Origin: Bacillota bacterium
GTDB taxonomy: Bacteria; Bacillota; Clostridia; Tissierellales; Tissierellaceae
Assembly (NCBI GenBank): GCA_023388495.1
Contig: JAEWGC010000028.1
Location: 186,001 to 250,000, forward strand
DNA length: 64,000 nucleotides
Direction: 5' to 3'
The stretch's first letter is position 1, and each line of letters starts with the position of its first letter. Both the position numbers and the translations under genes were made by a program. The notes beneath the pieces were generated by a model, which was not told the origin of the DNA, did not search any database, and worked only from the letters and a program-made list of their open reading frames with translations. Positions 44,699-53,266 of the stretch are shown piece after piece.

Positions 44699-45820
44699 AT
44701 GAAACTAGGATTTATAGTTAACCCTATTGCTGGTATGGGAGGGAGAGTAGGGTTAAAAGGTACAGATGGACCAGAGATTTTGGAAAAGGCTAGAAATCTG
44801 GGAGCAGTACCTGAATCACCAAATAAGGCAAAAAAGGCCTTAGAGATTTTATTACCTCTCAAGGATAAATTAGAGATATATACTTATCCAGGAGCTATGG
44901 GTGAAGATGAAGCACTTGATCTAGGATTTAAACCAATAGTGTTAGGACAGGATAATGATAAATTTGGACCTGAAAATACAGAAGAAGCTGCAAAAAAAAT
45001 GATTGAAAATGGAGTGGATTTAATCCTTTTTGCTGGTGGAGATGGGACAGCTAGAAATATTTATTCTGCCATTGGTACAAAAGTGCCAGTTGTAGGGGTA
45101 CCAGCAGGAGTTAAAATACATTCTGGAGTCTATGCAAATCATCCAAAGGCAGCAGGAGAAATTGCCTTTAAATATCTCCAAGCTGAACATATGGAAACAA
45201 TAGAAGCTGAGGTAATGGATATAGATGAAGATGCCTTTAGAGAAGGAATAGTTACAGCAAGACTATACGGATATATGAGGATTCCATTAGAGCCGCAACT
45301 AATTCAAACAACTAAATCAGGTGGTGGAATGGGTTCTGAGGAAGAAGCCTTAAATGGAATTGCTGATAGAATTATTGAGGAAATGGAAGAAGAACCAGAT
45401 ACCTTCTTTATAATAGGCTCTGGAACTTCTATTAGACCTATTATGGAAAACCTAAATCTACCTAATACTTTACTGGGAATAGATATAGTAAGGAATAAAG
45501 AGTTAATTGCCTCCGATGTAAATGAAAAGCAAATTCTAGATATAATAGGGAACTATAAGGCTAAGATAGTAGTTACTGTCATAGGAGGCCAAGGTTATAT
45601 CTTTGGAAGAGGCAATCAACAGATCAGTGCAGAGGTCATTAAAAAAGTAGGAAAAGAAAATATCCGAATAGTTGCACCTAAGAGTAAAATTTTAGCTCTA
45701 GAGGGGCGTCCACTTTTAGTTGATACTGGAAATGAAGAGGTAAATAGCATGTTCAATGGATATATGAAGGTACTTAATACCTATTACTCTGAATCCATAG
45801 AAAAGGTAGAAGGACTATAA
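44699..45820 (+). CDS. ATP-NAD kinase family protein
   Basis: 373 residues, COG3199-type ATP-NAD kinase-like protein. MKLGFIVNPIAGMGGRVGLKGTDG starts the nucleotide fold, and GVDLILFAGGDGTARNIYSAI holds the GGDGT motif of NAD/diacylglycerol-type kinases (about residue 118). IVVTVIGGQGYIFGRGNQQISAEVIKKVGKENI is typical of this subgroup, some of which are labelled AcoX. The true activity is uncertain; the housekeeping NAD kinase is a different group. ATG 44699 follows GAAAGGTTGGTG; the longer reading from 44609 would run through the inverted-repeat element. Confidence 0.85.
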   Translation: MKLGFIVNPIAGMGGRVGLKGTDGPEILEKARNLGAVPESPNKAKKALEILLPLKDKLEIYTYPGAMGEDEALDLGFKPIVLGQDNDKFGPENTEEAAKKMIENGVDLILFAGGDGTARNIYSAIGTKVPVVGVPAGVKIHSGVYANHPKAAGEIAFKYLQAEHMETIEAEVMDIDEDAFREGIVTARLYGYMRIPLEPQLIQTTKSGGGMGSEEEALNGIADRIIEEMEEEPDTFFIIGSGTSIRPIMENLNLPNTLLGIDIVRNKELIASDVNEKQILDIIGNYKAKIVVTVIGGQGYIFGRGNQQISAEVIKKVGKENIRIVAPKSKILALEGRPLLVDTGNEEVNSMFNGYMKVLNTYYSESIEKVEGL

Positions 45821-45881
45821 AAGAGTTAATTTCATTCCTGATGAAACCATGGTATAATTAAACCTAAAGGTGGTGGAAATA

Positions 45882-46229
45882 TTGGATAATGAGTTAAGGG
45901 ATATGCTTACTAGGCTTTTAGAAGGGCAAACTAGGCTTGAAACAGAAATAAGAAATAATTCTATTAAAATAGAAGATGTTGAAAAGAAAATAAATATAAT
46001 TGCAGAAGTACAAACAGCACATAAAGAACAAAATGAACGAAATTTAAATAATATACTACAAGAGCAGAATAATACAAATTCATTACTTACAAGTTCATTA
46101 AAACTTGTTTCTGATAATGTAGTAGAAGTTAAGCAAGATATACAAGAGCTAAAAGAAAAATTTGATAAGGTTGAGAAAGTAACGATGCAAAATACTTATG
46201 ATGTGGCTTACTTGAAATCAGTAAAATAA
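45882..46229 (+). CDS. Small coiled-coil protein of unknown function
   Basis: 115 residues, almost wholly predicted coiled coil (RDMLTRLLEGQTRLETEIRNNSIKIEDVEKKINIIAEVQTAHKEQ ... VVEVKQDIQELKEKFDKVEKVTMQNTYDVAYLK). Proteins of this kind are common in clostridia, without known function. Start choice: AAAGGTGG (45866-45873) lies 8 bases before TTG 45882; a GTG at 45870 would sit inside that site. It stands alone between the ATP-NAD kinase-like gene and the FMN riboswitch. Confidence 0.7.
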   Translation: MDNELRDMLTRLLEGQTRLETEIRNNSIKIEDVEKKINIIAEVQTAHKEQNERNLNNILQEQNNTNSLLTSSLKLVSDNVVEVKQDIQELKEKFDKVEKVTMQNTYDVAYLKSVK

Positions 46230-46257
46230 ATGCATGAAGTTTTTACTTTAAAAGTAC

Positions 46258-46286
46258 TTGACATTACTAATACCCATGAATATAAT
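46258..46286 (+). promoter_or_regulatory. Consensus promoter of the FMN-riboswitch/ribU transcript
   Basis: Perfect TTGACA (46258-46263), 17-base spacer, perfect TATAAT (46281-46286). Transcription should start near 46293, just before the riboswitch. Confidence 0.9.
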
Positions 46287-46297
46287 TGAATTAAGAT

Positions 46298-46412
46298 ATA
46301 TCTTCAGGGGGAGGTGCAATTCCTCACCGGCGGTAAAGCCCGCGAGCCGATAAATTCGGTTGACTTGGTTAGATTCCAAGGCCGACAGTTATAGTCTGGA
46401 TGGAAGAAGATG
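46298..46412 (+). ncRNA. FMN riboswitch (RFN element)
   Basis: The conserved RFN blocks occur in order: ATCTTCAGGGGGAGGTG, AATTCCTCACCGGCGGTAAA, GCCCGCGAGCC, CCAAGGCCGACAGT, AGTCTGGATGG, AGAAGAT. First and last blocks pair to close the P1 helix. FMN binding should favour the terminator at 46448-46474 and so turn off ribU when flavin is plentiful. Confidence 0.95.
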
Positions 46413-46447
46413 TAGTAGACTTAAATTATTTGACTAGTCTATTTTTG

Positions 46448-46474
46448 ACCCCGAAGATTTTCTTCGGGGTTATT
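46448..46474 (+). terminator. Riboswitch-controlled terminator before ribU
   Basis: 10-bp GC-rich stem (46448-46457 with 46461-46470), 3-base loop, followed by TATTCTAT. It lies between the FMN aptamer and ribU, so it is the likely expression platform. Confidence 0.8.
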
Positions 46475-46511
46475 CTATATCCCGAGAAAATAAAAATTTT
46501 GGAGGGATTTT

Positions 46512-47120
46512 ATGTACACATTAAGTAAAGAACACTGGAATACTAAAACTATGGTGAAGATTTCAGTACTTGGAGTAATTTCATTTATTCTAATGTTTTT
46601 TGAGCTTCCAATGCCATTTCTAGCACCAACATTTATGAAGATTGATATTAGTGATTTACCAGCTCTAATTGGCTCCTTTGCAATAGGACCTATGGCTGGT
46701 GTTATAATTCAGCTTCTAAAAAATGTATTAAATGTTTTAATTGAAGGAACAACAACTGGCGGAGTAGGAGAATTGGCTAACTTTGTAGTGGGTTCTGCAT
46801 TTGCATATACAGCAGGATTTGTATATTACAAAAATAAGACTTTTGGTAGAGCAGTAGCAGGACTTTTAATAGGAACTGTAACTATGACTATAGTAATTAC
46901 TTTAGCTAATTATTTTGTAATGTTTCCTTTCTATGCTAAGTTATTTGGAATGGAGATACAAACCCTTGTAGACATGGGAGCTGCAATAAATAAGAATATA
47001 ACAGATTTAAAATCTATGATGTTAATTTCAGTAGTACCTTTCAATTTAATAAAGGGAATAATGTTAACGGCTTTAACATTATTAATATATAAAAGAGTAT
47101 CACCGATACTTCATAAATAA
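46512..47120 (+). CDS. ribU: Riboflavin ECF transporter S component RibU
   Basis: 202 residues, about six membrane helices. MVKISVLGVISFILMFFELPMPFLAPTFMKIDISDLPALIGSFAIGPMAGVIIQLLKNVLNVLIEG is the RibU pattern (a substrate-facing loop after the first helix, then KN...). It captures riboflavin or FMN and works with a shared EcfAAT energising module that is not in this window. The FMN riboswitch directly upstream confirms the assignment. The ATG follows TTGGAGGG. Its last 13 codons and stop are duplicated at 54421, 7.3 kb away. Confidence 0.95.
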   Translation: MYTLSKEHWNTKTMVKISVLGVISFILMFFELPMPFLAPTFMKIDISDLPALIGSFAIGPMAGVIIQLLKNVLNVLIEGTTTGGVGELANFVVGSAFAYTAGFVYYKNKTFGRAVAGLLIGTVTMTIVITLANYFVMFPFYAKLFGMEIQTLVDMGAAINKNITDLKSMMLISVVPFNLIKGIMLTALTLLIYKRVSPILHK

Positions 47121-47125
47121 AAAAT
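47080..47125 (+). repeat. 46-bp direct repeat, left copy (3' end of ribU)
   Basis: Matches 54421-54466 at 45 of 46 positions (difference at 47105, G here and A in the other copy). It covers the last codons of ribU, its stop and the first A run of the terminator. Possible attL-like end of an inserted cassette. Confidence 0.85.
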
Positions 47126-47156
47126 TGATAGAGAATATTCTCTATCAATTTTTTTA
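47120..47156 (+). terminator. Terminator of ribU
   Basis: Near-perfect palindrome at 47120-47153 (17-base arms) ending in a T run. Confidence 0.85.
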
Positions 47157-47265
47157 TAACGAATAGGAAAGTTCTACTTCTTTTCTGTTTTAATTCAGGA
47201 ACTTTCCGCAAATGAGTTTCAAAAAAGGCTTCCTTTAGACGCTTCTCTAGAAGCCTTTTTTATAA
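47156..47265. repeat. Dispersed paired-hairpin repeat, copy 1
   Basis: It starts TATAACGAATAGGAAAGTT, identical over 19 bases to 63828-63846. First hairpin 47166-47174/47199-47207 (GGAAAGTTC/GAACTTTCC); second 47221-47232/47250-47261 (12 bp, ending TTTTTT), which can also terminate transcripts on either strand. Between them AAATGAGTTTCAA is shared with the copies at 63.7-63.9 kb. Confidence 0.75.
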
Positions 47266-47277
47266 CTCAGATTTAGA

Positions 47278-48582
47278 TTATTTCTTTAATGAAAGCTCAA
47301 GGTATTTCTTTGATTTTTCGGAATATATATAAGCTTTTTCAAAATCCTTCAACAGTGAATACATATGCGAATACGAATCATAGATAATTTGAAGTATATC
47401 AAAACGATTGGAGTCCTTTAATAAATCTTCCGACTTCCTTAGGCTGTCCTCGGCTTTGATATAATCATTGATTCCAGTATAGCTCTTGCCCAAATTCATG
47501 TATATTCTAGCTTGGTCTACAGTTTTGATTTTATTTATATCAATTTCATCTACATATTCAATAGCCTTTGTATAATCACCCTTCTTAACAAGCAATTCCT
47601 GTATATCGGATTTTATAGTATTTACTTTTCTGATATCCTTAATCTCATCAAAATATTTTAGTGATTCATTTAGATATTTGCTAGCATTATCAAAATCATT
47701 AATAATTAAATAATAGTTGCCAATGTTTTTTCCGCAGGATGCCTTGGAATCTAATTCACCTAATGAATCATAAAATAGAATCGCCTTCTTAGTATAATCG
47801 ATTGCCTGATTTAGATCATTTGTTCTTCTATACAAGATACCTAGAAGCATGTAAGTATCCCCATAATTATAGAAACACTTATATTTCCTTGAAATATCTA
47901 AAACATGGTTTAAAATCTGAATTGATTCCTTATAATTATCCTGTTTGAATAAGGAGTAGCCTAGAGAAAAATATAGCTTTATCTCTAATAAGACATCATT
48001 GACATGTGACTTATCCAAGGCAGTAGTTGCTTTTCTAACATAGAATTCAGATTCTTTAAATCTGTTATTATTAAAGCCAATATTACTTCTATAGAAATAA
48101 GTATCAGCTAAAAAATAATAATCATTATAAGATTCTAAAACTTCAATAGACTTATCTAAGTATTGGTTTGCTAGAACATAATTATTCAATTTAGTATTAC
48201 ACTTACCTAGAAGATACAAAAGACGTCCGTAGTATATCCCGCTAGCTTCTTCATCAACTGTTTTTAAGATCTGATTTATATAACTAATACATTTATCATA
48301 TTCCATATCTTTAACTAAAAAAGAAGCATGTTCGAAACAAGCCTTGGAATCTTTATCGATACTTTGAGTTTGATCATAGTCATTATTTAAAAAATATGAA
48401 ACTGGTTTGTTTAATCTTTCCGCTAGATATTTAATAGTTTTAATAGAAGGGGTAGCTACATCAGATTCGATTTTACTGAGCATATTTCTAGTAATAAAGT
48501 CTCCTGCTACATCCTGTTGAGTTAATCTTAAATCTAATCGTGCTTTTCTAATCTTTTTACCTAAAGTTAAATCATTCATCAT
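47278..48582 (-). CDS. HTH regulator with TPR repeats (RNPP-like)
   Basis: 434 residues. N-terminal Cro/C1-type helix-turn-helix (LGKKIRKARLDLRLTQQDVAGDFITRNMLSKIESDVATPSIKTIKYLAERL, about residues 7-57), then about nine TPR units to the C-terminus (for example YGDTYMLLGILYRRTNDLNQAIDYTKKAILFY). This layout is that of RNPP-type regulators (PlcR, Rap/Rgg relatives) that often bind peptide pheromones, though many relatives have other ligands. It is divergent from the ABC operon at 48842, and a palindrome at 48595-48611 lies just before its start, so autoregulation and control of the operon are likely. Start ATG 48582 follows GGGAGC. Confidence 0.85.
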   Translation of the reverse strand: MMNDLTLGKKIRKARLDLRLTQQDVAGDFITRNMLSKIESDVATPSIKTIKYLAERLNKPVSYFLNNDYDQTQSIDKDSKACFEHASFLVKDMEYDKCISYINQILKTVDEEASGIYYGRLLYLLGKCNTKLNNYVLANQYLDKSIEVLESYNDYYFLADTYFYRSNIGFNNNRFKESEFYVRKATTALDKSHVNDVLLEIKLYFSLGYSLFKQDNYKESIQILNHVLDISRKYKCFYNYGDTYMLLGILYRRTNDLNQAIDYTKKAILFYDSLGELDSKASCGKNIGNYYLIINDFDNASKYLNESLKYFDEIKDIRKVNTIKSDIQELLVKKGDYTKAIEYVDEIDINKIKTVDQARIYMNLGKSYTGINDYIKAEDSLRKSEDLLKDSNRFDILQIIYDSYSHMYSLLKDFEKAYIYSEKSKKYLELSLKK

Positions 48583-48594
48583 ATCGCTCCCTAA

Positions 48595-48611
48595 AGTGAA
48601 TAATATTCACT
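48595..48611. promoter_or_regulatory. Operator-like palindrome upstream of the TPR-HTH regulator gene
   Basis: AGTGAATA and TATTCACT around a single A, a perfect 17-base dyad lying 13 bases upstream of the regulator start codon. A related half-site, GTGATATTAC, lies at 48632-48641. Confidence 0.5.
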
Positions 48612-48696
48612 ATTAAGAATAGCATATAGAGAGTGATATTACAAGAGTTAGTAGTATGATGATATCTAAGTTTTGGAAATATTTAACAGAGAGGGA

Positions 48697-48725
48697 TTGA
48701 CAATCATCTAGGGGTGAATTAAAAT
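48697..48725 (+). promoter_or_regulatory. Promoter of the cassette ABC operon
   Basis: Perfect TTGACA (48697-48702), 17-base spacer, TAAAAT (48720-48725). The leader of about 110 bases holds a strong Shine-Dalgarno (AAAGGGGAGGG, 48753-48763) followed by a five-codon reading frame at 48772-48789. Confidence 0.8.
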
Positions 48726-48841
48726 TACAATAAGGTGACACGAACATATTGTAAAGGGGAGGGTAAATGTAATGAAAAGGTTATTTTGAATTTCTTAATG
48801 AGTGCACCCCAACAAGGCGAGAATTACGAAAGGAGGGCAAA

Positions 48842-50167
48842 ATGAATATAATATTCAAAGAAGATTTAATGAAAAAAATAAAAAGTCCAGTAACCTGGGG
48901 CTTAATAATTGTTATCTTATTTATGTCGTATATTGGTGTCAAATCTGAAACAGATAAAAGAAAGATGGGAGCCTATGCTTATGGAGAGCGTTCTCTTTAT
49001 GAAACCTCAGGAGAAGTACTCTTTGGAGAATTTGATGAAGAAACTAAAGAATCTTGGGATAGACGAACTCATGATATCCTAATTGAGGTTCATAATAGGT
49101 TGGTTAAATATTATAAAAAAGATTCCCCAAACTTTTCAAAAGCTTCAGCTTTTAGCTCTATAATAAGTGCTAACCTTATGGTAGGTCCAAATAATCCCAA
49201 TCCATTTCTTAACAAAATGTTAAAAGAGAAATCCCTAGAAATATGGGATGAAGTAAGTGATGGAATAAATTATGAAGATGTTAATTTTACGAGAACAGGA
49301 GCTAAATATCCACTTGAGCAATTATTAATTCATACGCTACATGCAAAAGTACAATACTATTTTTACAAAAATAATATAAATCTTTTTATTGATACATACA
49401 GCAATATAGAATTTACATATAGATTCTTAATTACAGTTCTTCCAATTTTGATTATTATAGTTGGAATAATAATTAATTACAATAATATCAATAAAGAGGT
49501 CAAAGAAGGGAGTGCAAAGCTGGTATTAACTCAGTCTATTCAGAGATGGAAATATTACTTAGGCAAATACTTCTCAGGAGTCATCACTGTCCTATTTATA
49601 ATCCTGGTTCCTATGATAATCGTCAACATAGCAATGGGTATAAAAGATGGATTTCAGTCTTTAAATTATCCAATTCTATATGATAAACAAGGATTAACAA
49701 GATTCTTTCCGTCTTTTAATTATATTGAAAAGGCTAATGAACTGTTTGGAGAACGATTAGCGGGGATTAGTAATGTTCCTCGTATGCCTATATCAAAAGA
49801 AACATTTGTGACCCAAAGAAACATAAATATAATTCCATACTACCAATATATACTTCTAACCCTTGGTTTTATAATATTATTTGTACTATTTTTAGTAGCA
49901 TTTGTTCAATTATTTTCTTCGTTGATTAACAATCAAATTCTTAGCATTGCTGTAAGTATAGGTTTATATGGAGGGATGTATTTATGGGGGCAAAGGTATT
50001 TGGTAGAGAGGAACTATAATGTAAATCCTTTCACCATGAACAATAGTGCCAGAATTGTGGCGGGAACGCAAAATGCAACTATGTTAACTGTGGCCATTGT
50101 TCTTATACTATCAACTATTATACTGTTAGCTATAGGTTTAAGATATTTTAAGAAAAAAAGTATATGA
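48842..50167 (+). CDS. ABC-2 type membrane permease
   Basis: 441 residues. One N-terminal helix (VTWGLIIVILFMSYIGV), an outer domain of about 160 residues, then a helix at YRFLITVLPILIIIVGIIINY followed by NKEVKEGSAKLVLTQSIQRWKYYLGKYFSG, the characteristic loop of ABC-2 permeases of the bacitracin/lantibiotic-immunity kind, and about four more helices to the C-terminus (GYLV... MLTVAIVLILSTIILLAIGLRYF). First gene of the operon, behind GAAAGGAGGGC. It should form half of an exporter with the following permease, powered by the ATPase at 52253. Confidence 0.8.
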   Translation: MNIIFKEDLMKKIKSPVTWGLIIVILFMSYIGVKSETDKRKMGAYAYGERSLYETSGEVLFGEFDEETKESWDRRTHDILIEVHNRLVKYYKKDSPNFSKASAFSSIISANLMVGPNNPNPFLNKMLKEKSLEIWDEVSDGINYEDVNFTRTGAKYPLEQLLIHTLHAKVQYYFYKNNINLFIDTYSNIEFTYRFLITVLPILIIIVGIIINYNNINKEVKEGSAKLVLTQSIQRWKYYLGKYFSGVITVLFIILVPMIIVNIAMGIKDGFQSLNYPILYDKQGLTRFFPSFNYIEKANELFGERLAGISNVPRMPISKETFVTQRNINIIPYYQYILLTLGFIILFVLFLVAFVQLFSSLINNQILSIAVSIGLYGGMYLWGQRYLVERNYNVNPFTMNNSARIVAGTQNATMLTVAIVLILSTIILLAIGLRYFKKKSI

Positions 50168-50214
50168 TTTATTGAGGTAATGTAAATTAAGAGTACCATA
50201 GGGGGAATGCATTC

Positions 50215-51500
50215 ATGGGAAAGTAATAAAGGCAGAACTTAATAAGTTCTTTAAAAGCAGAAAAAATCTCTTATTACTAGGATTAGTACTTATTCTGTTA
50301 ATAGGTATAAATATTATCAACAAAAACCAAAAAGATAATTTCTATACAGACGAAATAGAAAGATTGACGCAGAATTATAATATAGCTCAAGCACAAGTAA
50401 AGCAAATAGGATATCAATTAGAATTTATTGAAGAACAACTTCAGAGTGAAAATATAAGTGGAGAACGAAAAGACTTACTAGAAAAGGATATGATAGAATT
50501 AGGGGTAAAACATAAATTATTAAATAATGAAGCAAATAAAACAAACATGATAAATTCTTTATTAAATGATTTAATAAAGGCTCTTGAAGGAAAGAGAGCG
50601 CTTTTTACTCAGGAGGAGCAGAAGCAAATGTACCTAAGATATTCCATTGACCTAATGAGCAATAATATTGAAGCTTATGAGAAAGGTTATTTACCTAGAG
50701 AGTTATTGGAGCTTAGGAAAACTAGTATTAATGAGTTTAAAAGAGAACTATTTAGACTTACATATTTACAAGAAAACAATATAGATTATAGTATAAATCC
50801 TCATACCAATACTGGAATCAACTCTATAAGCAAGATATTCCAAAACAATATAATATTAATTATATTTGTTATCATGGGATTTATGATCGTTGATGTATTT
50901 TTATCAGAGGTAGGAGAAGGAAGTTATAAGCTACTGTATACTCAGCCCTACAAACGAAAAAATATATTCTTTGGAAAAATAATTAGTGTTTTTCTAATAC
51001 TCACATCACTATTTATAGCAATACTTGTGATACAATTCTTAGTAGGTACACTCTCCAATGGCATAGGAGATATTAATTCTCCATATACAGTCATTGAAAA
51101 TCTAATGAGGTTATCCATTTCAGAGAATAACATAAGATTTAAAATGATACCAGAAATCAAAGCTATAGGTCTTAGTATAATATTACTCATATTAACCATT
51201 ATGCTAAATATAAGCATAATCAGCCTCTTATCAGTATATACAGACTCCATATCAAAGACAATTGGTGCAGAAATTGTACTGATATTTATGACAGTTATAG
51301 TGAGGAATTTTATTTTTGAGGAACAAAGCATACATGGATTAAATCCATTTAGCTATATATTTACACAGGATGTATTAACAGGGAGAATAAACAGCAGCTA
51401 TCTATTGGGAATTCTATTAAATATAGGGCTTATTGTGCTATGTGGACTTTTAAGCTATATGAAGTTTAATAGAAAGGATTTTTTAGGAGACAAGGAATAG
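50215..51500 (+). CDS. ABC-2 type membrane permease with a disrupted or unusual start
   Basis: The frame that ends at 51500 is open and clearly coding back to 50202 (VIKAELNKFFKSRKNLLLL, an N-terminal helix), yet has no ATG, GTG or TTG start before 50364. ATG 50215 is in another frame and stops after three codons (ATG GGA AAG TAA); one extra A in the AAA run at 50220-50222 would restore MGKVIKAEL. ATT 50211, 5 bases after AGGGGG, is a possible rare start. The protein has coiled-coil then about six helices and the ABC-2 loop LSEVGEGSYKLLYTQPYKRKNIFFGKIIS. Either a real frameshift, a sequencing error or an ATT start. Confidence 0.7.
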
Positions 51501-51516
51501 GGGGGCAAGTATTTAT

Positions 51517-52239
51517 ATGAAAAAAAACATATTTGTTATATTAGTATTGGTAGCCTCAGTACTAATGACAGCGTGCTCAAGCAATATAGGTAAAATAGAA
51601 AATGGCTATACTAACTTCGGTAATCTAAAATCCAATCAATTCAAACGCCCAGAAATAGGAGAGGAAATAGCAGTTATAACCACGAACAAAGGAATTATCA
51701 AAGCCAGACTACTAGAAGAAAATGCCCCTATTTATGTAGAACATTTCAAGAAATGGGTAAGAGAAGGAGCATATAACGGAGAAAAGTTTGCAAGAGGGAA
51801 AGAAAATGCTTTTATTTCTATGCATAGTGATGAATTCCATAACCAATATAAATTGAATGAGGACTATGAGTTAGAATGTAAAGCAGATTATCGTAAGGTA
51901 ACAGGTAGTTTAGCTTCAATAATATCAAGAGGCAAGGATTCTTCCCTATTTTTTATCACAGCCAATAATGAAGTAGACCAAACCCTTATTGACATGATGG
52001 AAAACCTATCAGAAGAGTATGGCTATACAAGAGATGTGATTAAGGCATATAAAAAGCTTGGCGGGGATCCTGAACAGGACTATAAATATACCATATTTGG
52101 GCAGGTGTTTTACGGATTAGATACAGTATTTGAAATAAGCCGTATACCAACAGAATTAGTAGAAGACAGATACACTATGTTTACAGAAGATGTAATCATA
52201 GAAAAAATAGAGCTTCTTCCATACGAGGGAGATATATAA
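51517..52239 (+). CDS. Cyclophilin-like lipoprotein, probably without isomerase activity
   Basis: 240 residues. Signal peptide with lipobox LMTAC, Cys 20 lipidated, so it faces outward. The body aligns by eye with cyclophilin-type peptidyl-prolyl isomerases: AVITTNKGIIKARLLEENAPIYVEHFKKWVREGAYNG, GSLASIISRGKDSSLFFITANN and YTIFGQVFYGLDTVFEISRIPTE. The active-site FHR...QGGD block is replaced (FARGKENAFISMHSDE), so catalysis is doubtful although the Arg is kept. It lies between the permeases and the ATPase of an export operon. A role in folding, binding or immunity is a guess. Confidence 0.8.
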   Translation: MKKNIFVILVLVASVLMTACSSNIGKIENGYTNFGNLKSNQFKRPEIGEEIAVITTNKGIIKARLLEENAPIYVEHFKKWVREGAYNGEKFARGKENAFISMHSDEFHNQYKLNEDYELECKADYRKVTGSLASIISRGKDSSLFFITANNEVDQTLIDMMENLSEEYGYTRDVIKAYKKLGGDPEQDYKYTIFGQVFYGLDTVFEISRIPTELVEDRYTMFTEDVIIEKIELLPYEGDI

Positions 52240-52252
52240 GGGGGTATATACA

Positions 52253-53173
52253 ATGTCGACTAACTATGTAGTAGAAGTAAAAGACCTAAATAAAACCTAT
52301 GGAAAAAAGAAGATATTAGATAATGTTTCTCTATACGTAAAACCAAATGAAATAGTAGGGTTTATAGGGCCAAATGGAGCAGGAAAAAGTACAACAATGA
52401 AATGCTTATGCAATCTAATATATCCGGATAGTGGAGAAATCACCATAAATGGCTATGATTTATTTAAAGAAAGAGAAAATGCGCTAGAATCTCAAGCGGC
52501 ACTTATAGAAAGTCCAGGGCTTTATCAAGATATGACAGGAAAGGAAAATATAAAACTAATAGCGAAATTAAGAGGAATAGGGAAAGAAAGGGTAGAAGAA
52601 ATCTGTGAATTTACAGAAATAAAAGAAGCACTAAATAGAAAAGTATCAGGATACTCCATGGGAATGAAGCAGAGACTTGCATTGGGCATAGCAATCCTAA
52701 GTAAGCCTAAATTTTTAATCCTTGATGAACCAACAAACGGACTAGATCCAACAGGAATAATTCACCTAAGAAATACACTTCAAAGACTAATAAAAGAAGA
52801 GGATATATCCATATTATTTTCCTCACACCAATTAGGAGAAGTAGAAAAGCTAGCAGATAGAATTATATGTATAAACAAAGGGAAGATAATAGAAACACCA
52901 AAGGAAATAGAAAGCAAGTTTAGATACATAGCCCAGGTGGATGATAATGAAAGGGCATATAATATACTAAAAGATCAATTTCAACAAGAAAAACTAAAGA
53001 GAATATCTAATGATGCTATAAAATTTGAGTTAGAAGGACAAACAGAATTAACAGGGATATTAATGAATCTAATAAGTAGTGGAGTAGATATACTAGATAT
53101 TTATAAAGATAGTATAGATGTAGAATCAATTTATAAAGAAGTATACGTAGATGTAGAAGCTGAAATTAAATAA
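52253..53173 (+). CDS. ABC transporter ATPase, BcrA/lantibiotic-export type
   Basis: 306 residues. Walker A GPNGAGKST (about residues 41-49), Q-loop ALIESPGLYQ, signature VSGYSMGMKQRLALGIAIL, Walker B FLILDEPTNGLDP, switch His in SSHQLGEVEKLAD, and a C-terminal regulatory extension. ATPases with this pattern serve ABC-2 exporters of the bacitracin, lantibiotic-immunity or sodium-export kinds. It follows the lipoprotein gene by 13 bases with a GGGGGTAT site, and should energise the permeases at 48842 and 50215. Confidence 0.92.
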   Translation: MSTNYVVEVKDLNKTYGKKKILDNVSLYVKPNEIVGFIGPNGAGKSTTMKCLCNLIYPDSGEITINGYDLFKERENALESQAALIESPGLYQDMTGKENIKLIAKLRGIGKERVEEICEFTEIKEALNRKVSGYSMGMKQRLALGIAILSKPKFLILDEPTNGLDPTGIIHLRNTLQRLIKEEDISILFSSHQLGEVEKLADRIICINKGKIIETPKEIESKFRYIAQVDDNERAYNILKDQFQQEKLKRISNDAIKFELEGQTELTGILMNLISSGVDILDIYKDSIDVESIYKEVYVDVEAEIK

Positions 53174-53264
53174 CATATTTTTTATCAATAGAGAACTAGA
53201 AGAGAGCTGTGGAGTTTATGAACTATTATTAGACAATACAAGTACAAAAGTGGAAGGAAGATAA
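53172..53264 (+). pseudogene. Possible remnant of a reading frame
   Basis: Between the ATPase and FtsX-like genes one frame reads IFFINRELEESCGVYELLLD and on to TKVEGR before TAA at 53262-53264. It has protein-like composition but no start codon. It may be the C-terminal stump of a deleted gene; the frame is short enough that chance is possible. Confidence 0.25.
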
Positions 53265-53266
53265 GT

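Noticed and set aside
48656..48700. 14-codon frame MMISKFWKYLTERD as a pheromone gene for the TPR-HTH regulator
   Set aside because: No convincing ribosome binding site, no export signal, and its end overlaps the -35 element of the operon promoter.
50364..51500. Start of the second permease at TTG 50364
   Set aside because: It would remove an obvious N-terminal membrane helix encoded in the same open frame, and no good ribosome binding site precedes it.
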